Assembly: GCA_963753575.1 (NCBI GenBank) | Contig: CAVWCR010000003.1 | Coordinates: 744,001-808,000 of the forward strand | Reading direction: 5' to 3' | Source of the DNA: VAZQ01 sp963753575 | GTDB taxonomy: Bacteria > Pseudomonadota > Alphaproteobacteria > Rhizobiales > Xanthobacteraceae | DNA length: 64,000 nt | Part shown: in pieces, positions 32,028-41,291 of the stretch | How positions within the stretch are numbered: the stretch's first letter is position 1 | Layout of the letters: each line of letters opens with the position of its first letter | Position numbers and translations under genes: made by a program | Notes under the pieces: model-generated | Told to the model about the DNA's origin: nothing | The model's database searches: none | The model's input: the letters and a program-made list of their open reading frames with translations, nothing else

Positions 32028-33473
32028 TTAAGCCTTGAAGCCGGCGCGCCGCCGCGGTTTCGGCTCGGCCGCCGCGCGCCGCAAATGAAATCCGGCCTTC
32101 TCGGCGTCGGCCGCCTTGGCGAACGCCACGAGGTCCTTGAAGTGCTGCTCGTCCGCCCGGATGAGCGCTGCGGGATCGGCCGCGAACCACTTGTTCTTGC
32201 GGCTCGCGACCACAAACGTGTCGATGTCGTTCTCGCAATAGGCGCAGCGCAGCTTGCACTCGGTCGCGGTCTGCGTCTTCACCAGGTAGAACTTGTTGCG
32301 CACGTACTGGCTTTCCATCGGATCGTGCACGATGCAGTTCTTGTTGGCGCAGTGGATGCCGATCGGACGCGGCTGGTCGTAGAGCGGATATTTCGGGCGC
32401 TCGAAGCCGCCCGCGAACTTGTGCAGCGACTTGCCCTTGATGCCAAGAAGGAGCGCGATCAGCGCCATGCGAACCGGCACCCCGTAGGCGGCCTGCTCGA
32501 AATAGACGGCGCGGCGGTCGCCGTCGAACGCCGCGTCGAGCTCGCCCACGCGCGGCAGCGGGTGCATGACGCTCGCTTCGGAGTATTTCGGCTCGCTCAG
32601 GAACTTGCGGTCGATCTTCGGGTAGGACTGCTCCTTGTCGGCCCAGCGCTCCTTCTGGAAGCGGGTGACATAGACGGCGTCGACCTTCTTGCCGACCACG
32701 TCGATGTTGGTCTCGAGCTCAGGCCCGGAGAACAGCGACTGCTGGTGCGGCTCTTCCGGCGTCACATAGAGCGCGTCGATCGCTTCGCCGTCGCCCTTCG
32801 ATCCCGATACCATCTGGCAGCGGAACTCCTCGCGCAGCCTCTGGTCGACGTGCGGCGGCAGCTCCATGCCCTTGGCCGCCATCGGCACGATGGTGGCGCC
32901 GAAGCGGGCCAGCGCATAGACGAACGAATGGATGGTCCGCGAGCCGCGCAGGTCGCCGGAGATCGCGACCTTCAGGTTCTTCAGGCGCTTGTTCTTCTTT
33001 CTGAGCAGGAACAGGTCACACAGGGTCTGCGTCGGGTGCTCATGGCTGCCGTCGCCGCCGTTGATCACCGGGATCGGGGAATATTCGGCGGCGAGCTTGA
33101 CGGCGCCGTCGCGCGGATGGCGGATCACCATGATGTCGGCATAGTTGGCGATGACGCGCACGGAGTCGGCAAGGCTTTCGCCCTTGGCGGCCGAGCTTGT
33201 GGCCGGATCCGCGCTGGTGATGGTCTCGCCGCCGAGCCGCAGCATGGCGCTTTCGAAGGAGAGCCGCGTGCGCGTGCTCGGCTCGTAGAACAAGCTTGCC
33301 AGGATGCAATCCGAGGCGACCTTGGTGCTGCGGCCGATGCGATAGGGAAAATGGGGGTCCGGAAGCTCACTGAGGAACGACTGGGCGACGTCGAAGACGG
33401 TCTCGATCTCCCGGTCGGAGAGATCGTTGATGGATATGATATGGCGCGTAGCAGGAGCGTTTCTTGTGGTCAT
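32028..33473 (-). CDS. pyrB: Aspartate carbamoyltransferase with C-terminal PyrI-type zinc domain
   Basis: A 481-residue protein, about 165 longer than the usual catalytic chain. Residues 1-340 carry the carbamoyl-phosphate site FYEPSTRTRLSFES, HEHPTQTLCD, GDLRGSRTIHS and the Asp loop MHPLPRVGELD, giving carbamoyl-aspartate in pyrimidine synthesis. Residues 385-430 carry HCANKNC (Cx4C) and CAYC (Cx2C) with spacing like the E. coli regulatory chain PyrI zinc domain. The nucleotide-binding half of PyrI is absent. A basic tail ends the protein. It heads the operon with plsY. Confidence 0.9.
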   Translation of the reverse strand: MTTRNAPATRHIISINDLSDREIETVFDVAQSFLSELPDPHFPYRIGRSTKVASDCILASLFYEPSTRTRLSFESAMLRLGGETITSADPATSSAAKGESLADSVRVIANYADIMVIRHPRDGAVKLAAEYSPIPVINGGDGSHEHPTQTLCDLFLLRKKNKRLKNLKVAISGDLRGSRTIHSFVYALARFGATIVPMAAKGMELPPHVDQRLREEFRCQMVSGSKGDGEAIDALYVTPEEPHQQSLFSGPELETNIDVVGKKVDAVYVTRFQKERWADKEQSYPKIDRKFLSEPKYSEASVMHPLPRVGELDAAFDGDRRAVYFEQAAYGVPVRMALIALLLGIKGKSLHKFAGGFERPKYPLYDQPRPIGIHCANKNCIVHDPMESQYVRNKFYLVKTQTATECKLRCAYCENDIDTFVVASRKNKWFAADPAALIRADEQHFKDLVAFAKAADAEKAGFHLRRAAAEPKPRRRAGFKA

Positions 33474-33784
33474 GAATCCCGCTTTCCGCTGCTGGGTCCA
33501 TCGACGGTCGCGTCGGCGTTCCCGCCCTTGCCGGCGCGCGTCGAACGCAAACAGGCAATCGCAGGGACGCGATCGTGGATATAATGCAGGCGCTCACGCG
33601 TGACCCTCAACCGCGCAGCACGGTTGGGGCGGCCAGGAGGTGGCGTGGCGATGTCCATTAAAGCGGCATCTATAGGGGGAGTTGGCGGGTCCGGCAAGGC
33701 CGCTGGCGGGGCGTTTCCACATTCGGCGCGGCGCGCCACGTTTCTGGTGGATTGCGGCGGGTGCATGGATAGGGATTTCTTGCC

Positions 33785-35407
33785 ATGATCGGGATCTCCA
33801 CCGACCTTGCGAACCAATCGCCGCCTTACGAGGACATCGACCTCTTCAGCAGCGATCAGCCGCTGCAGGACGCGGTTGCGCATAACGGCGGCGCCGACGC
33901 GACGCTGTCCGCCTTTGGCCGCCGCTTCGGCTCGGCGCCGATGTTCGAGCTGGGGCGGCAGGCGAACGCGCATCCGCCGCAACTCGAGGTGCTCGACGCG
34001 CAAGGCTTCCGCCGCGACACCGTCGAGTTCCATCCGGCCTATCACGATCTCATGACCGCGAGCATCGGCGAGGGCCTCTCCGCCTCGACCTGGAGTGCTG
34101 ACGCGACAGCGGCTCCGGCGCCCGCCCAGGTCCTGCGCGCCGCGCGCTTCTACATGGCGGCACAGGTCGAGACCGGGCATCTCTGTCCGCTCACCATGAC
34201 GCGAGCGGCGGTTGCGGCCCTGGCAGCGGAGCCCGCGCTTGCCGCGATGGTTGCGCCGAGGGTCCTGGCCCGCAGCTATGACCGCCGTTTCATCCCGTGG
34301 CGGGAGAAGACGGGCGTGACGCTCGGCATGGGCATGACCGAGCGGCAGGGCGGCACTGACGTGCGCACCAACACGACCGTGGCGGCGCCGGCCGGCGAGG
34401 GCTACCGGATCACCGGGCACAAATGGTTCATGTCGGCGCCGATGTGCGACTTCTTCCTGGTGCTGGCGCAGGCGGGAGGCGGGCTCACCTGTTTCCTGAT
34501 GCCGCGCTTCCGTCCCGCCGGCTCGGTGAACGCGCTGCACTTCCAGCGCCTCAAGGACAAGCTCGGCAACCGCTCGAATGCATCGTCGGAGGTTGAGTTT
34601 GCCGAAGCCTTCGCCTGGCGCGTCGGCGAGGAGGGCAGGGGCGTGCGCACCATCATCCAGATGGTGCAGCTCACGCGGCTCGACTGCGCCATCGCGTCGG
34701 CCGGCCTGATGCGCATGGCGCTCGCCCAGGCCCTGCATCACACGCGCCATCGCATCGTGTTTCAGAAGCGCCTCGTCGACCAGCCGATGATGGCAAGTGT
34801 GCTGGCCGACATGGCGCTTGAGGCGGAAGCCGCGATTGCGCTGGTGATGCGGCTTGCCCGCTCGTTCGACCTGGCAGCGAGCGATCCGCGCGAGGCGGCG
34901 CGGGCGCGGCTGCTCACGCCCGCGGCCAAGTTCTGGGTCTGCAAGCGCGCGCCGGCGTTTGTGTACGAGGCAATGGAGTGTCTCGGCGGCAATGGCTATA
35001 TCGAGGAAAGCCTGTTGCCGCGGCTTTATCGCGAAGCACCGGTCAACGCCATCTGGGAAGGCTCAGGCAATGTCATGGGCCTCGATGTGCTGCGCGCGCT
35101 GACGCAGGATGCGGCGCAAGCGGTGCTCGACACGCTGGTCGACGAGGCAAGCGGCTTGCCGGGGGCACGCGAGGCGCGCGCGTTGATCGGCAAGGCGCTC
35201 GCGGCCGGCGAGGCGCAGGCGCGCCTGGCCGTCGAGCACCTCGCGCTCCTTGCCGCAGCCGCGGCGTTGCGGCTAAGCGCTCCCGCCCCGGTTGCCGAGC
35301 TGTTCGCAGCAACTCGGCTTTGCGGGCCGAAGGGCACGATGCTGGGGACGCCTGCCATCACGGCCCATGATACGAGCGCTCTTCTGTCGCGGGCGTTGCC
35401 TGCGTGA
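33785..35407 (+). CDS. aidB: AidB-like acyl-CoA dehydrogenase
   Basis: A 540-residue flavoprotein of the acyl-CoA dehydrogenase superfamily, closest in layout to AidB, which is induced in adaptive response to alkylation. The marks are the N-terminal AidB extension (residues 1-60), LGMGMTERQGGTDVRTNTT, KWFMSAPMCDFFLVLAQ, and CLGGNGYIEESLLPRLYREAPVNAIWEGSGN. The start at ATG 33785 follows a 310-base gap after the divergent pyrB with no other feature. The true substrate is unknown. Confidence 0.9.
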   Translation: MIGISTDLANQSPPYEDIDLFSSDQPLQDAVAHNGGADATLSAFGRRFGSAPMFELGRQANAHPPQLEVLDAQGFRRDTVEFHPAYHDLMTASIGEGLSASTWSADATAAPAPAQVLRAARFYMAAQVETGHLCPLTMTRAAVAALAAEPALAAMVAPRVLARSYDRRFIPWREKTGVTLGMGMTERQGGTDVRTNTTVAAPAGEGYRITGHKWFMSAPMCDFFLVLAQAGGGLTCFLMPRFRPAGSVNALHFQRLKDKLGNRSNASSEVEFAEAFAWRVGEEGRGVRTIIQMVQLTRLDCAIASAGLMRMALAQALHHTRHRIVFQKRLVDQPMMASVLADMALEAEAAIALVMRLARSFDLAASDPREAARARLLTPAAKFWVCKRAPAFVYEAMECLGGNGYIEESLLPRLYREAPVNAIWEGSGNVMGLDVLRALTQDAAQAVLDTLVDEASGLPGAREARALIGKALAAGEAQARLAVEHLALLAAAAALRLSAPAPVAELFAATRLCGPKGTMLGTPAITAHDTSALLSRALPA

Positions 35408-35472
35408 CCGTTTGCGCTTCCGGCGATATATCCACGATGGTAGCGCAATCCGAATAAGCGACGGACCGGCCG

Positions 35473-36896
35473 ATGCCGAAGATCGTCATTTCCTACCGGC
35501 GCGCCGATACGCAGGATATCGCCATGCGTATCCGCGATCGGCTGGCTGCGCGCTACGGCACCAAGTCGGTGTTCACCGACATCGACAGCATTCCGCTCGG
35601 CCGCGACTTTCTTCGGCACATCAACAACGAGCTCGAGTTCGAGCGACGTGCTGCTGGCGGTGGTTGGTCCGAATTGGATGCGCGGTGGCGGCGATCAAGG
35701 TATCGGCGAGGAGACCGACTACGTTCGCATCGAGGTCGAGGGCGCGCTCAAGCGCGACATTCCGGTCATCCCGGTCCTGGTCGGCGGCGCGCGCATGCCA
35801 AAGCCGTCGGAGTTGCCCGAGAGTGTCCGGCCGTTTGCCTACCGCAATGCCGCCAATGTCGAACTCGGGACTGAACTTTCAGAACGACATGGACCGGCTC
35901 ATTCGTTCACTGGACCTGGAATTTGCTGCGCGCGAGATCATTGAGCCTGCGGAGGGCGAGGTGCCTGTCGAGCCGCGCGCGTCGGCACCGAACGGCGCTG
36001 GTATCAAAAAAGGAATGCCGTCATCGGGCGTGACACGCGCGGTCGACGCATTCAATTCCGCGCGGCAGGCGGTGCCGGCCGTGGGTTTCGCGATCGGCGC
36101 CTCCATCGTCGCGGCGCTTGCGGCGCTCGCGCTGGCGCCATTCGGCTACTTGCGTGCCGCTGGCGTCATCGTCGCCGGCATGCTGACCGCCCTTCTCCTT
36201 GTCGTCGTCTTCGCGCGCCTGCTGTCGAGCAAGAACTCCGCGCTCGCGCTGGCGGGGCTCGTGACGGTATGGTCGGTCGCCCTGTTCTTCATCACTTTCC
36301 TGATATTCACCGCGACCGCGGTTGCGTTCCGATGGCCGCCGCAATGGGCTTCGCTCATCGGCGTTGGGGTCGAGGCGCCGTCTGCCGTCGGCGCACTGCC
36401 GCTCTGCAGCCCGCACGACGAGGAATCCGCGTCCTACTCGTGCGGGTTTGCCGGCAGCGACTACGTCACCATCAATATCCGGCGCGACGACAGCGACCAC
36501 GGCTTGGTGATCCGCAGCCGCGCCGATATCTCCGGCATCCAGGTTGGTCTTGTCCCCCCGCATGGAACGGACATCAAAGTCGGGACCTGCGAGGGCGACT
36601 GGTGCCCGGTCGAATGCAAGGACAAGAAAGGCTGGTCGCGCAAGCGCTACCTGTCGCCACGCTGGGCGGCGCTGCGGGCGATCAAGGGCATCAATCCCAA
36701 TGAGCCGGAGGGGCTGAGCGTGCGGACGGGTCCCGCCCCGACGTGCCCGGTGGTCGGCACGCTGCGATCTAACGGCCGCGAAGTGATCCTGCATGGCTGC
36801 GAGCCTGGCGCTGCCGAAGGCACGACATGGTGCCGGATCACGTTCAGCCGCTTCTCCGGCTGGGTGCCGTCCGAGAACGTGGAGCTTCAGCGATAG
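35473..36896 (+). pseudogene. TIR domain - membrane - SH3-like protein, disrupted by two frameshifts
   Basis: Three frames join to one protein of about 474 residues. Frame 1 (from ATG 35473) gives KIVISYRRADTQDIAMRIRD to NNELE. After a +1 shift near 35640, frame 2 continues the TIR fold with SDVLLAVVGPNWM to YRNAANV. After a second +1 shift near 35862, frame 3 gives SGLNFQNDMDRLI, three or four membrane segments (about 36070-36330) and a C-terminal part with two SH3-like repeats (GLSVRTGPAPTCPVVGTL, WVPSENVEL). TIR domains are often NAD-consuming or signalling modules. Each shift is explained by one inserted base. Confidence 0.8.
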
Positions 36897-36901
36897 CGCT
36901 T

Positions 36902-37378
36902 TCAGGTCGCCGGCGCGATGCGGGAGAGCCGGTCGAGTGCGCCCTGCAGGATGAAGGCGGCGGCGTGCTGATCGATCACCTGGGCGCGTTTGCGACGGCT
37001 CACGTCGGCTTCGATCAGGTCGCGCTCGACTGCGGCGGTCGAGAGCCGTTCGTCCCATAGCCCGATCGGCAGATCGGTCAGGCGGGCGAGATTGCGCGCG
37101 AAGGCGCGGGTCGACTGCGCCCGCGGGCCTTCGCTGCCGTCCATGTTGATGGGCAGCCCCAGCACGAAGCCGATGGCCTTGCGCTCTTGGGCGAGCGCGA
37201 GGAGCCGCGCGGCGTCGGCCGCGAAGGTCTTGCGTGCGATGGTCTCGACGCCGGCCGCGAGCCGCCGGTCAGGATCGCTTGTCGCAACCCCGATGGTCTT
37301 GGTGCCGAGATCGAGTCCGAGCAGCCCTCCGCGCGGAGCAAGCAGCGGCGCAATCTCGACGAGCGGCAGGACCGGCAT
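36902..37378 (-). CDS. ruvX: Putative Holliday junction resolvase RuvX (YqgF)
   Basis: A 158-residue RNase H-like nuclease. The fold marks are LLGLDLGTKTIGVATSD with the first catalytic Asp, FVLGLPINMDGSEGP, WDERLSTAAVERDL with the Glu, and the final DQHAAAFILQGALD with the last Asp. The family processes pre-16S rRNA ends and is named as a junction resolvase. It is convergent with the TIR gene, with five bases between stops, and divergent from the UPF0173 gene as in relatives. Confidence 0.94.
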   Translation of the reverse strand: MPVLPLVEIAPLLAPRGGLLGLDLGTKTIGVATSDPDRRLAAGVETIARKTFAADAARLLALAQERKAIGFVLGLPINMDGSEGPRAQSTRAFARNLARLTDLPIGLWDERLSTAAVERDLIEADVSRRKRAQVIDQHAAAFILQGALDRLSRIAPAT

Positions 37379-37492
37379 GGGTGACGCCTAGCAGAGGTGT
37401 ACCGCCGACGCAAAGCGGTCGGTTGATCTTCATGCTGCAAACTCTATTCTCTGCCCGCGTATTTTTGCAGCTTCAGCGATGGAACTTGCGTC

Positions 37493-38191
37493 ATGCAGAT
37501 CACCTGGTTCGGCCATTCCGCCTTCCGCCTCGACTTCGCCGGCAACGCAGTGCTGATCGACCCGTTCTTCACCGGCAATCCGGCCTTTGTGTCCGGCAAG
37601 GCGGCCGCCAGCAAGGACGTCTCGCATATCGTGCTGACGCACGGGCATGGCGACCATGTCGGTGACGCCCTCGACATCGCCAAGGCGAACGGCGCCACTG
37701 TCACCACGAACTATGATCTCGGCATGTGGCTGGTCTCCAAAGGGCTGGAGAAGCTCAATCCCATGAATGCCGGCGGCACCACCGACCTCGGCGGCTTCAC
37801 GGTCACGCTGGTGCGGGCCGATCATTCCTCTGGCGACATCGTGAACGGCACGCCGATCTATCTCGGCAATCCGTGCGGCGTGATCATCAAGGCGAAAGGG
37901 GAGCCCGCCGTCTACCACATGGGCGACACCGACATCTTCTCCGACATGGCGCTGATCGCGGAAATCCATCAGCCGAAGGTTGCCATGGTGCCGATCGGGG
38001 ACCGCTTCACCATGAGCCCGGCGACCGCTGCGCTCGCAGTCAAGCGCTTCTTCAAGCTCGATGTCGTGGTGCCGTGCCACTACGGCTCGTTTTCGATCAT
38101 CGAGGCGACCCCGGACAAGTTCGTGGCCGAGATGAAGGGGCATGCGACCGAGGTGATGGTGCCTGAGAAGGGCAAGCCGTTCACGGTTTGA
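37493..38191 (+). CDS. UPF0173 metal-dependent hydrolase
   Basis: A 232-residue metallo-beta-lactamase-fold protein. Metal ligands are WFGHSAF, LTHGHGDHVGD (HxHxDH), RADHSSG, HMGDTDIF and VPCHYGSF. Length and sequence fit UPF0173, for which no substrate is firmly assigned. It lies 114 bases from the divergent ruvX, a conserved rhizobial arrangement. Confidence 0.93.
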   Translation: MQITWFGHSAFRLDFAGNAVLIDPFFTGNPAFVSGKAAASKDVSHIVLTHGHGDHVGDALDIAKANGATVTTNYDLGMWLVSKGLEKLNPMNAGGTTDLGGFTVTLVRADHSSGDIVNGTPIYLGNPCGVIIKAKGEPAVYHMGDTDIFSDMALIAEIHQPKVAMVPIGDRFTMSPATAALAVKRFFKLDVVVPCHYGSFSIIEATPDKFVAEMKGHATEVMVPEKGKPFTV

Positions 38192-38313
38192 CGTTGATCT
38201 GAAAGAGACCATCCCGCATAAAGCCAACCGGTTCACTCTGCTCATTCCCGCGCTGGACCGAACGGAGACAAAGCCAAGGCGAATTGCAAAAAAGTCGGCC
38301 CGAGGAACCCCCC

Positions 38314-39021
38314 ATGTTCACGCCGCCCAAGGCGCTTCTCTTCGATGTCTTCGGCACGCTGGTCGATTGGCGCACCAGCATCGCGCGCGAGGCTGAGCAG
38401 GTGCTCAAGCCGCTCGGTATTTCCGTCGACTGGCTCGCCTTTGCGGATGCCTGGCGCGGCGAGTACCAGGGCGCGATGGACGAGGTGCGTGGCGGCCGCA
38501 TTCCGTTCTGCAAGCTTGACGTGCTGCACCGGCGCAACCTCGATCTCATTCTCCCGCGCTTCAAGATTTCGGGCATTGCCGAGAACGCGTTGCAGTATCT
38601 CAATCTGGCGTGACACCGGCTCGACGCCTGGCCTGATGTGGAGCCCGGGATGGCGAAGCTCAGGCGACGTCACCTGCTCGCGCCCTGCTCGAATGGCAAC
38701 ATCGCGCTGATGGTCGATCTTGCGCGCAGGAACGGCATTCACTGGGATGCGATCCTCGGCTCGGAGATCGCGGGCGACTACAAGCCCAAGCCGCGCGTCT
38801 ATCTCGCCTCATGCGAGGCCTTCGACCTCGCGCCCGGCGAGTGCATGATGGTGGCGGCCCACAGCAATGATCTCAAGCATGCGGCGGCGTGCGGGCTGAG
38901 CACGGCGCATATCGCGCGTCCCGACGAGCACGGACCGGGCAAGGGCGAGCCTGAGCCAAAGGTTCCAGTCGACTACGCTGCCACGAGCCTGGAAGATCTG
39001 GCGGAGCAGTTGGGCGCCTGA
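38314..39021 (+). pseudogene. Haloacid dehalogenase type II, interrupted by an in-frame TGA
   Basis: Without the TGA at 38611-38613 the frame gives a 235-residue L-2-haloacid dehalogenase-like HAD. The nucleophile Asp is in LLFDVFGTLVDWR, the Ser/Asn of motif II in CSNGN, and the Lys/Asp region in SEIAGDYKPKPRVY. The stop falls in LNLA-stop-HRLDAWPD, where relatives have Trp, so a single TGG to TGA change explains it. The frame is otherwise clean on both sides. GAGGAA precedes the ATG at 38314. A selenocysteine reading has no support. Confidence 0.82.
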
Positions 39022-39104
39022 CGCGAAGCGTGGTTCAAGCCGTGGGCTCCTCGCTCGCCGTTGGCCCGCCCGACCACCACATGATCTGCGCTGCCATCGC
39101 TTCG

Positions 39105-40406
39105 TCAGAACTCGAAGCGCCGCCGGTCGTAGCAGCCAAGCGGCAGGATGGCGGTCGCAACCGAACAGCGATTGCAGTGACTGCAAGGTTGCTCCGGTGC
39201 GTCGATCCCACGGCGGAAAAAACTCACAAGGTCCGGGTTGGCGAGCAGCGGCCGCGCCAAAGCGATCAGGTCGCACTGGCCCGCCTGCAATGCATCTTCG
39301 ACATGGCGCCGCGTGCTGAACCCGCCATTGGCGATGACGGGCAGGCCGGTCGCCTCCCGGAATGCTTTGGCGTAGTCGACATTCGGGGTCGCGCGATCGC
39401 GCCAGCCGATGCCGAACAGGGCCTTGGCGATCGGGCGGGGCAGGGCATTGAGCACGGTCGCGCGCACCCTGGCCTTGGCGCTGAGATGGCGGGTGGCGTT
39501 CACGAACAGGCGGAATTCATCGACCGGCCAGTCACCCGGGCTTTCGCCCGGATGGATGAAGCCGTAGCCGCTGGTGATGTGCAGATAGTCGACGCCGAGG
39601 CGTGCAAGCTCGCGCCCGTAGCGCAGCGTCTCGGCAAGCGTATTGCCGATGAAGTGGTGGCGCAGCGGAAACACCAGCGGCAATCGCACATTGACGGGAA
39701 GATAGTTGTTGTCGACGGCGGCAAGCCGCACGCCGACGAGATAGTCGCTGCCGACCGCCTTGCGGACCGCCTCGACCACCTCGCGCAGCAATCGGAAGCG
39801 CTTGTCGACCGAGCCGCCGTAGTCATCGGTGCGCCGGTTGATGCCGGGATTGAGGAACTGGTGAATGAGATAGCCCTTGTGCGCCGCGATCTCGACGCCG
39901 TCGCAACCGGCTGCGCGGACGCGGCGGGCGGCGGCGGCGAAGTTCTCGACAGTCTGCCCGATCTCATCGAGGCTCATGGCCAGCGAGCGGTTGGTGTAGC
40001 CGAACACGGAGTCGAACAAGGTGGAGGCGCTCTTGCGGTCCTCGATCTTGGGCAACAGGCTCATCTGCACGTGATAGCCGCCGTCGCCGATCTGCATGAT
40101 GTAATAACAGTTGTGGGCATGTATGGCGTCGACACCGGCGCGGATCGGCGCAATGAAGCGATCCTGCGAGAGCTTGGGATATTGCAGCGGCGCACACCGG
40201 CGATCGTCGACGGAGACAGTCGGCGAGATCAAGGCTGCAACGCCGCTCTCGGCGAAGCGCGTCTCGAAGTGCTGCCAGGCCGGGCTGAGGCCGCCGTCGA
40301 AGTAGCTGGTCCGGCCGCCGATCGAGGAGCGCAGGAGCCGGTTCTTGAACGTGATCCCTTTGAGCGTGAACGGCTCAAACATCGCGGGTATCGGGTCGGC
40401 TGTCAT
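39105..40406 (-). CDS. Old-yellow-enzyme-type NADH:flavin oxidoreductase with Cys cluster
   Basis: A 433-residue FMN TIM barrel (from MTADPIPAMFEPF). FMN-binding marks are KNRLLRSSIGGR, the DGVEIAAHKGYLIHQFLNPG block, RTDDYGGS and IANGGF. At the C-terminus CSHCNRC followed 11 residues later by LGCYD resembles the 4Fe-4S ligands of the 2,4-dienoyl-CoA reductase branch, but the FAD/NADH domain of that branch is absent. The ATG at 40404-40406 was chosen over an upstream TTG. It is divergent from an SDR gene 68 bases away. Confidence 0.88.
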   Translation of the reverse strand: MTADPIPAMFEPFTLKGITFKNRLLRSSIGGRTSYFDGGLSPAWQHFETRFAESGVAALISPTVSVDDRRCAPLQYPKLSQDRFIAPIRAGVDAIHAHNCYYIMQIGDGGYHVQMSLLPKIEDRKSASTLFDSVFGYTNRSLAMSLDEIGQTVENFAAAARRVRAAGCDGVEIAAHKGYLIHQFLNPGINRRTDDYGGSVDKRFRLLREVVEAVRKAVGSDYLVGVRLAAVDNNYLPVNVRLPLVFPLRHHFIGNTLAETLRYGRELARLGVDYLHITSGYGFIHPGESPGDWPVDEFRLFVNATRHLSAKARVRATVLNALPRPIAKALFGIGWRDRATPNVDYAKAFREATGLPVIANGGFSTRRHVEDALQAGQCDLIALARPLLANPDLVSFFRRGIDAPEQPCSHCNRCSVATAILPLGCYDRRRFEF

Positions 40407-40474
40407 CTGAGCGCTTGGGATGCTAGCGTGCGAGACAGGCAGATTTGCATCGTGGATGGGGACATTCAACTCTC

Positions 40475-41278
40475 ATGCAGATCGCAGGACACAAGATCGT
40501 CGTGACCGGTGCCTCGCGCGGCATCGGGCGGGCAACGGCCCAGGCGCTGGCGCGCACCGGCGGACGCGTTGCCCTGGTCGCCCGCTCGCCGGAGATCGAA
40601 GAGGTGGCGGCGGCGATTGTCGCGAACGGCGGACAGGCGCGCGGTTATATCGCTGATCTGGGCAATGCGGCCGACGTGGATGAGATGGCGCGCCGCGTCG
40701 TCGGGGACTTCGGCCCGCCGGACATCGTGGTCAACAATGCCGGCGCCGGCCGCTGGCTCTTCGTCGAGGAGACGCCGCCCGAAGAGGTGGTCGCGATGAT
40801 GGCGGCACCGTATTTCGCGGCGTTCTATGTGACGCGCGCGTTCCTGCCCGGGATGCTGGAGCGCGGCAGCGGCTATATCGTGAACGTCAATTCGCCGGCG
40901 GCCTGGATGCCCTGGCCGGGCGCTACCGGCTATGCCGCGGCGCGCTTCGCGATACGCGGATTTTCGCAATCGTTGCGCCTGGACCTGCGCGGCACCGGGG
41001 TTCAGTTGCTTGAAATCGTGCTCGGCAAGGTCGCCAGCAGCTATTTCGAGCACAATCCGCACACGGAGGAACGTCTGCCGACAATCACGCGGCTCGTGCC
41101 CACGCTGACGACCGAGCAGGTGGCTGCGCATATCGTGCGCGGCATCGAGCATGATCGCCGCAAGATCGTGGCGCCCTTCATGCTGAGGCTGGTGCTGGCG
41201 ATGCGCGCAATAGCGCCGCCCGTGGTCGATTGGATGATGTGGCGCACCGGCGCCCGCCGCGCGCCGCCAATCGAGTGA
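40475..41278 (+). CDS. Short-chain dehydrogenase/reductase with YxxxR active site
   Basis: A 267-residue Rossmann oxidoreductase. The cofactor motif TGASRGIGRA, the NNAGAG motif and the Ser in VNVNSPAAW are normal. The catalytic YxxxK reads YAAAR (GATGYAAARFAIRGFSQSL), so the general-base Lys is replaced by Arg. The enzyme may be weak or do another job. The start was moved to ATG 40475 on the family alignment. It shares the upstream region with the divergent OYE gene. Confidence 0.88.
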   Translation: MQIAGHKIVVTGASRGIGRATAQALARTGGRVALVARSPEIEEVAAAIVANGGQARGYIADLGNAADVDEMARRVVGDFGPPDIVVNNAGAGRWLFVEETPPEEVVAMMAAPYFAAFYVTRAFLPGMLERGSGYIVNVNSPAAWMPWPGATGYAAARFAIRGFSQSLRLDLRGTGVQLLEIVLGKVASSYFEHNPHTEERLPTITRLVPTLTTEQVAAHIVRGIEHDRRKIVAPFMLRLVLAMRAIAPPVVDWMMWRTGARRAPPIE

Positions 41279-41291
41279 CTATGCCAACCAG

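Noticed and set aside
32085..33584. 499-residue open frame opposite pyrB
   Set aside because: Composition is that of an antisense shadow; pyrB motifs on the other strand explain the region fully.
35473..36896. Programmed +1 frameshifting in the TIR gene
   Set aside because: No slippery site or stop-codon context is present at either shift, and two shifts in one gene fit random insertions better.
38611..38613. TGA in the dehalogenase as selenocysteine
   Set aside because: Relatives have Trp there, the site is not catalytic, and no SECIS-like hairpin follows.
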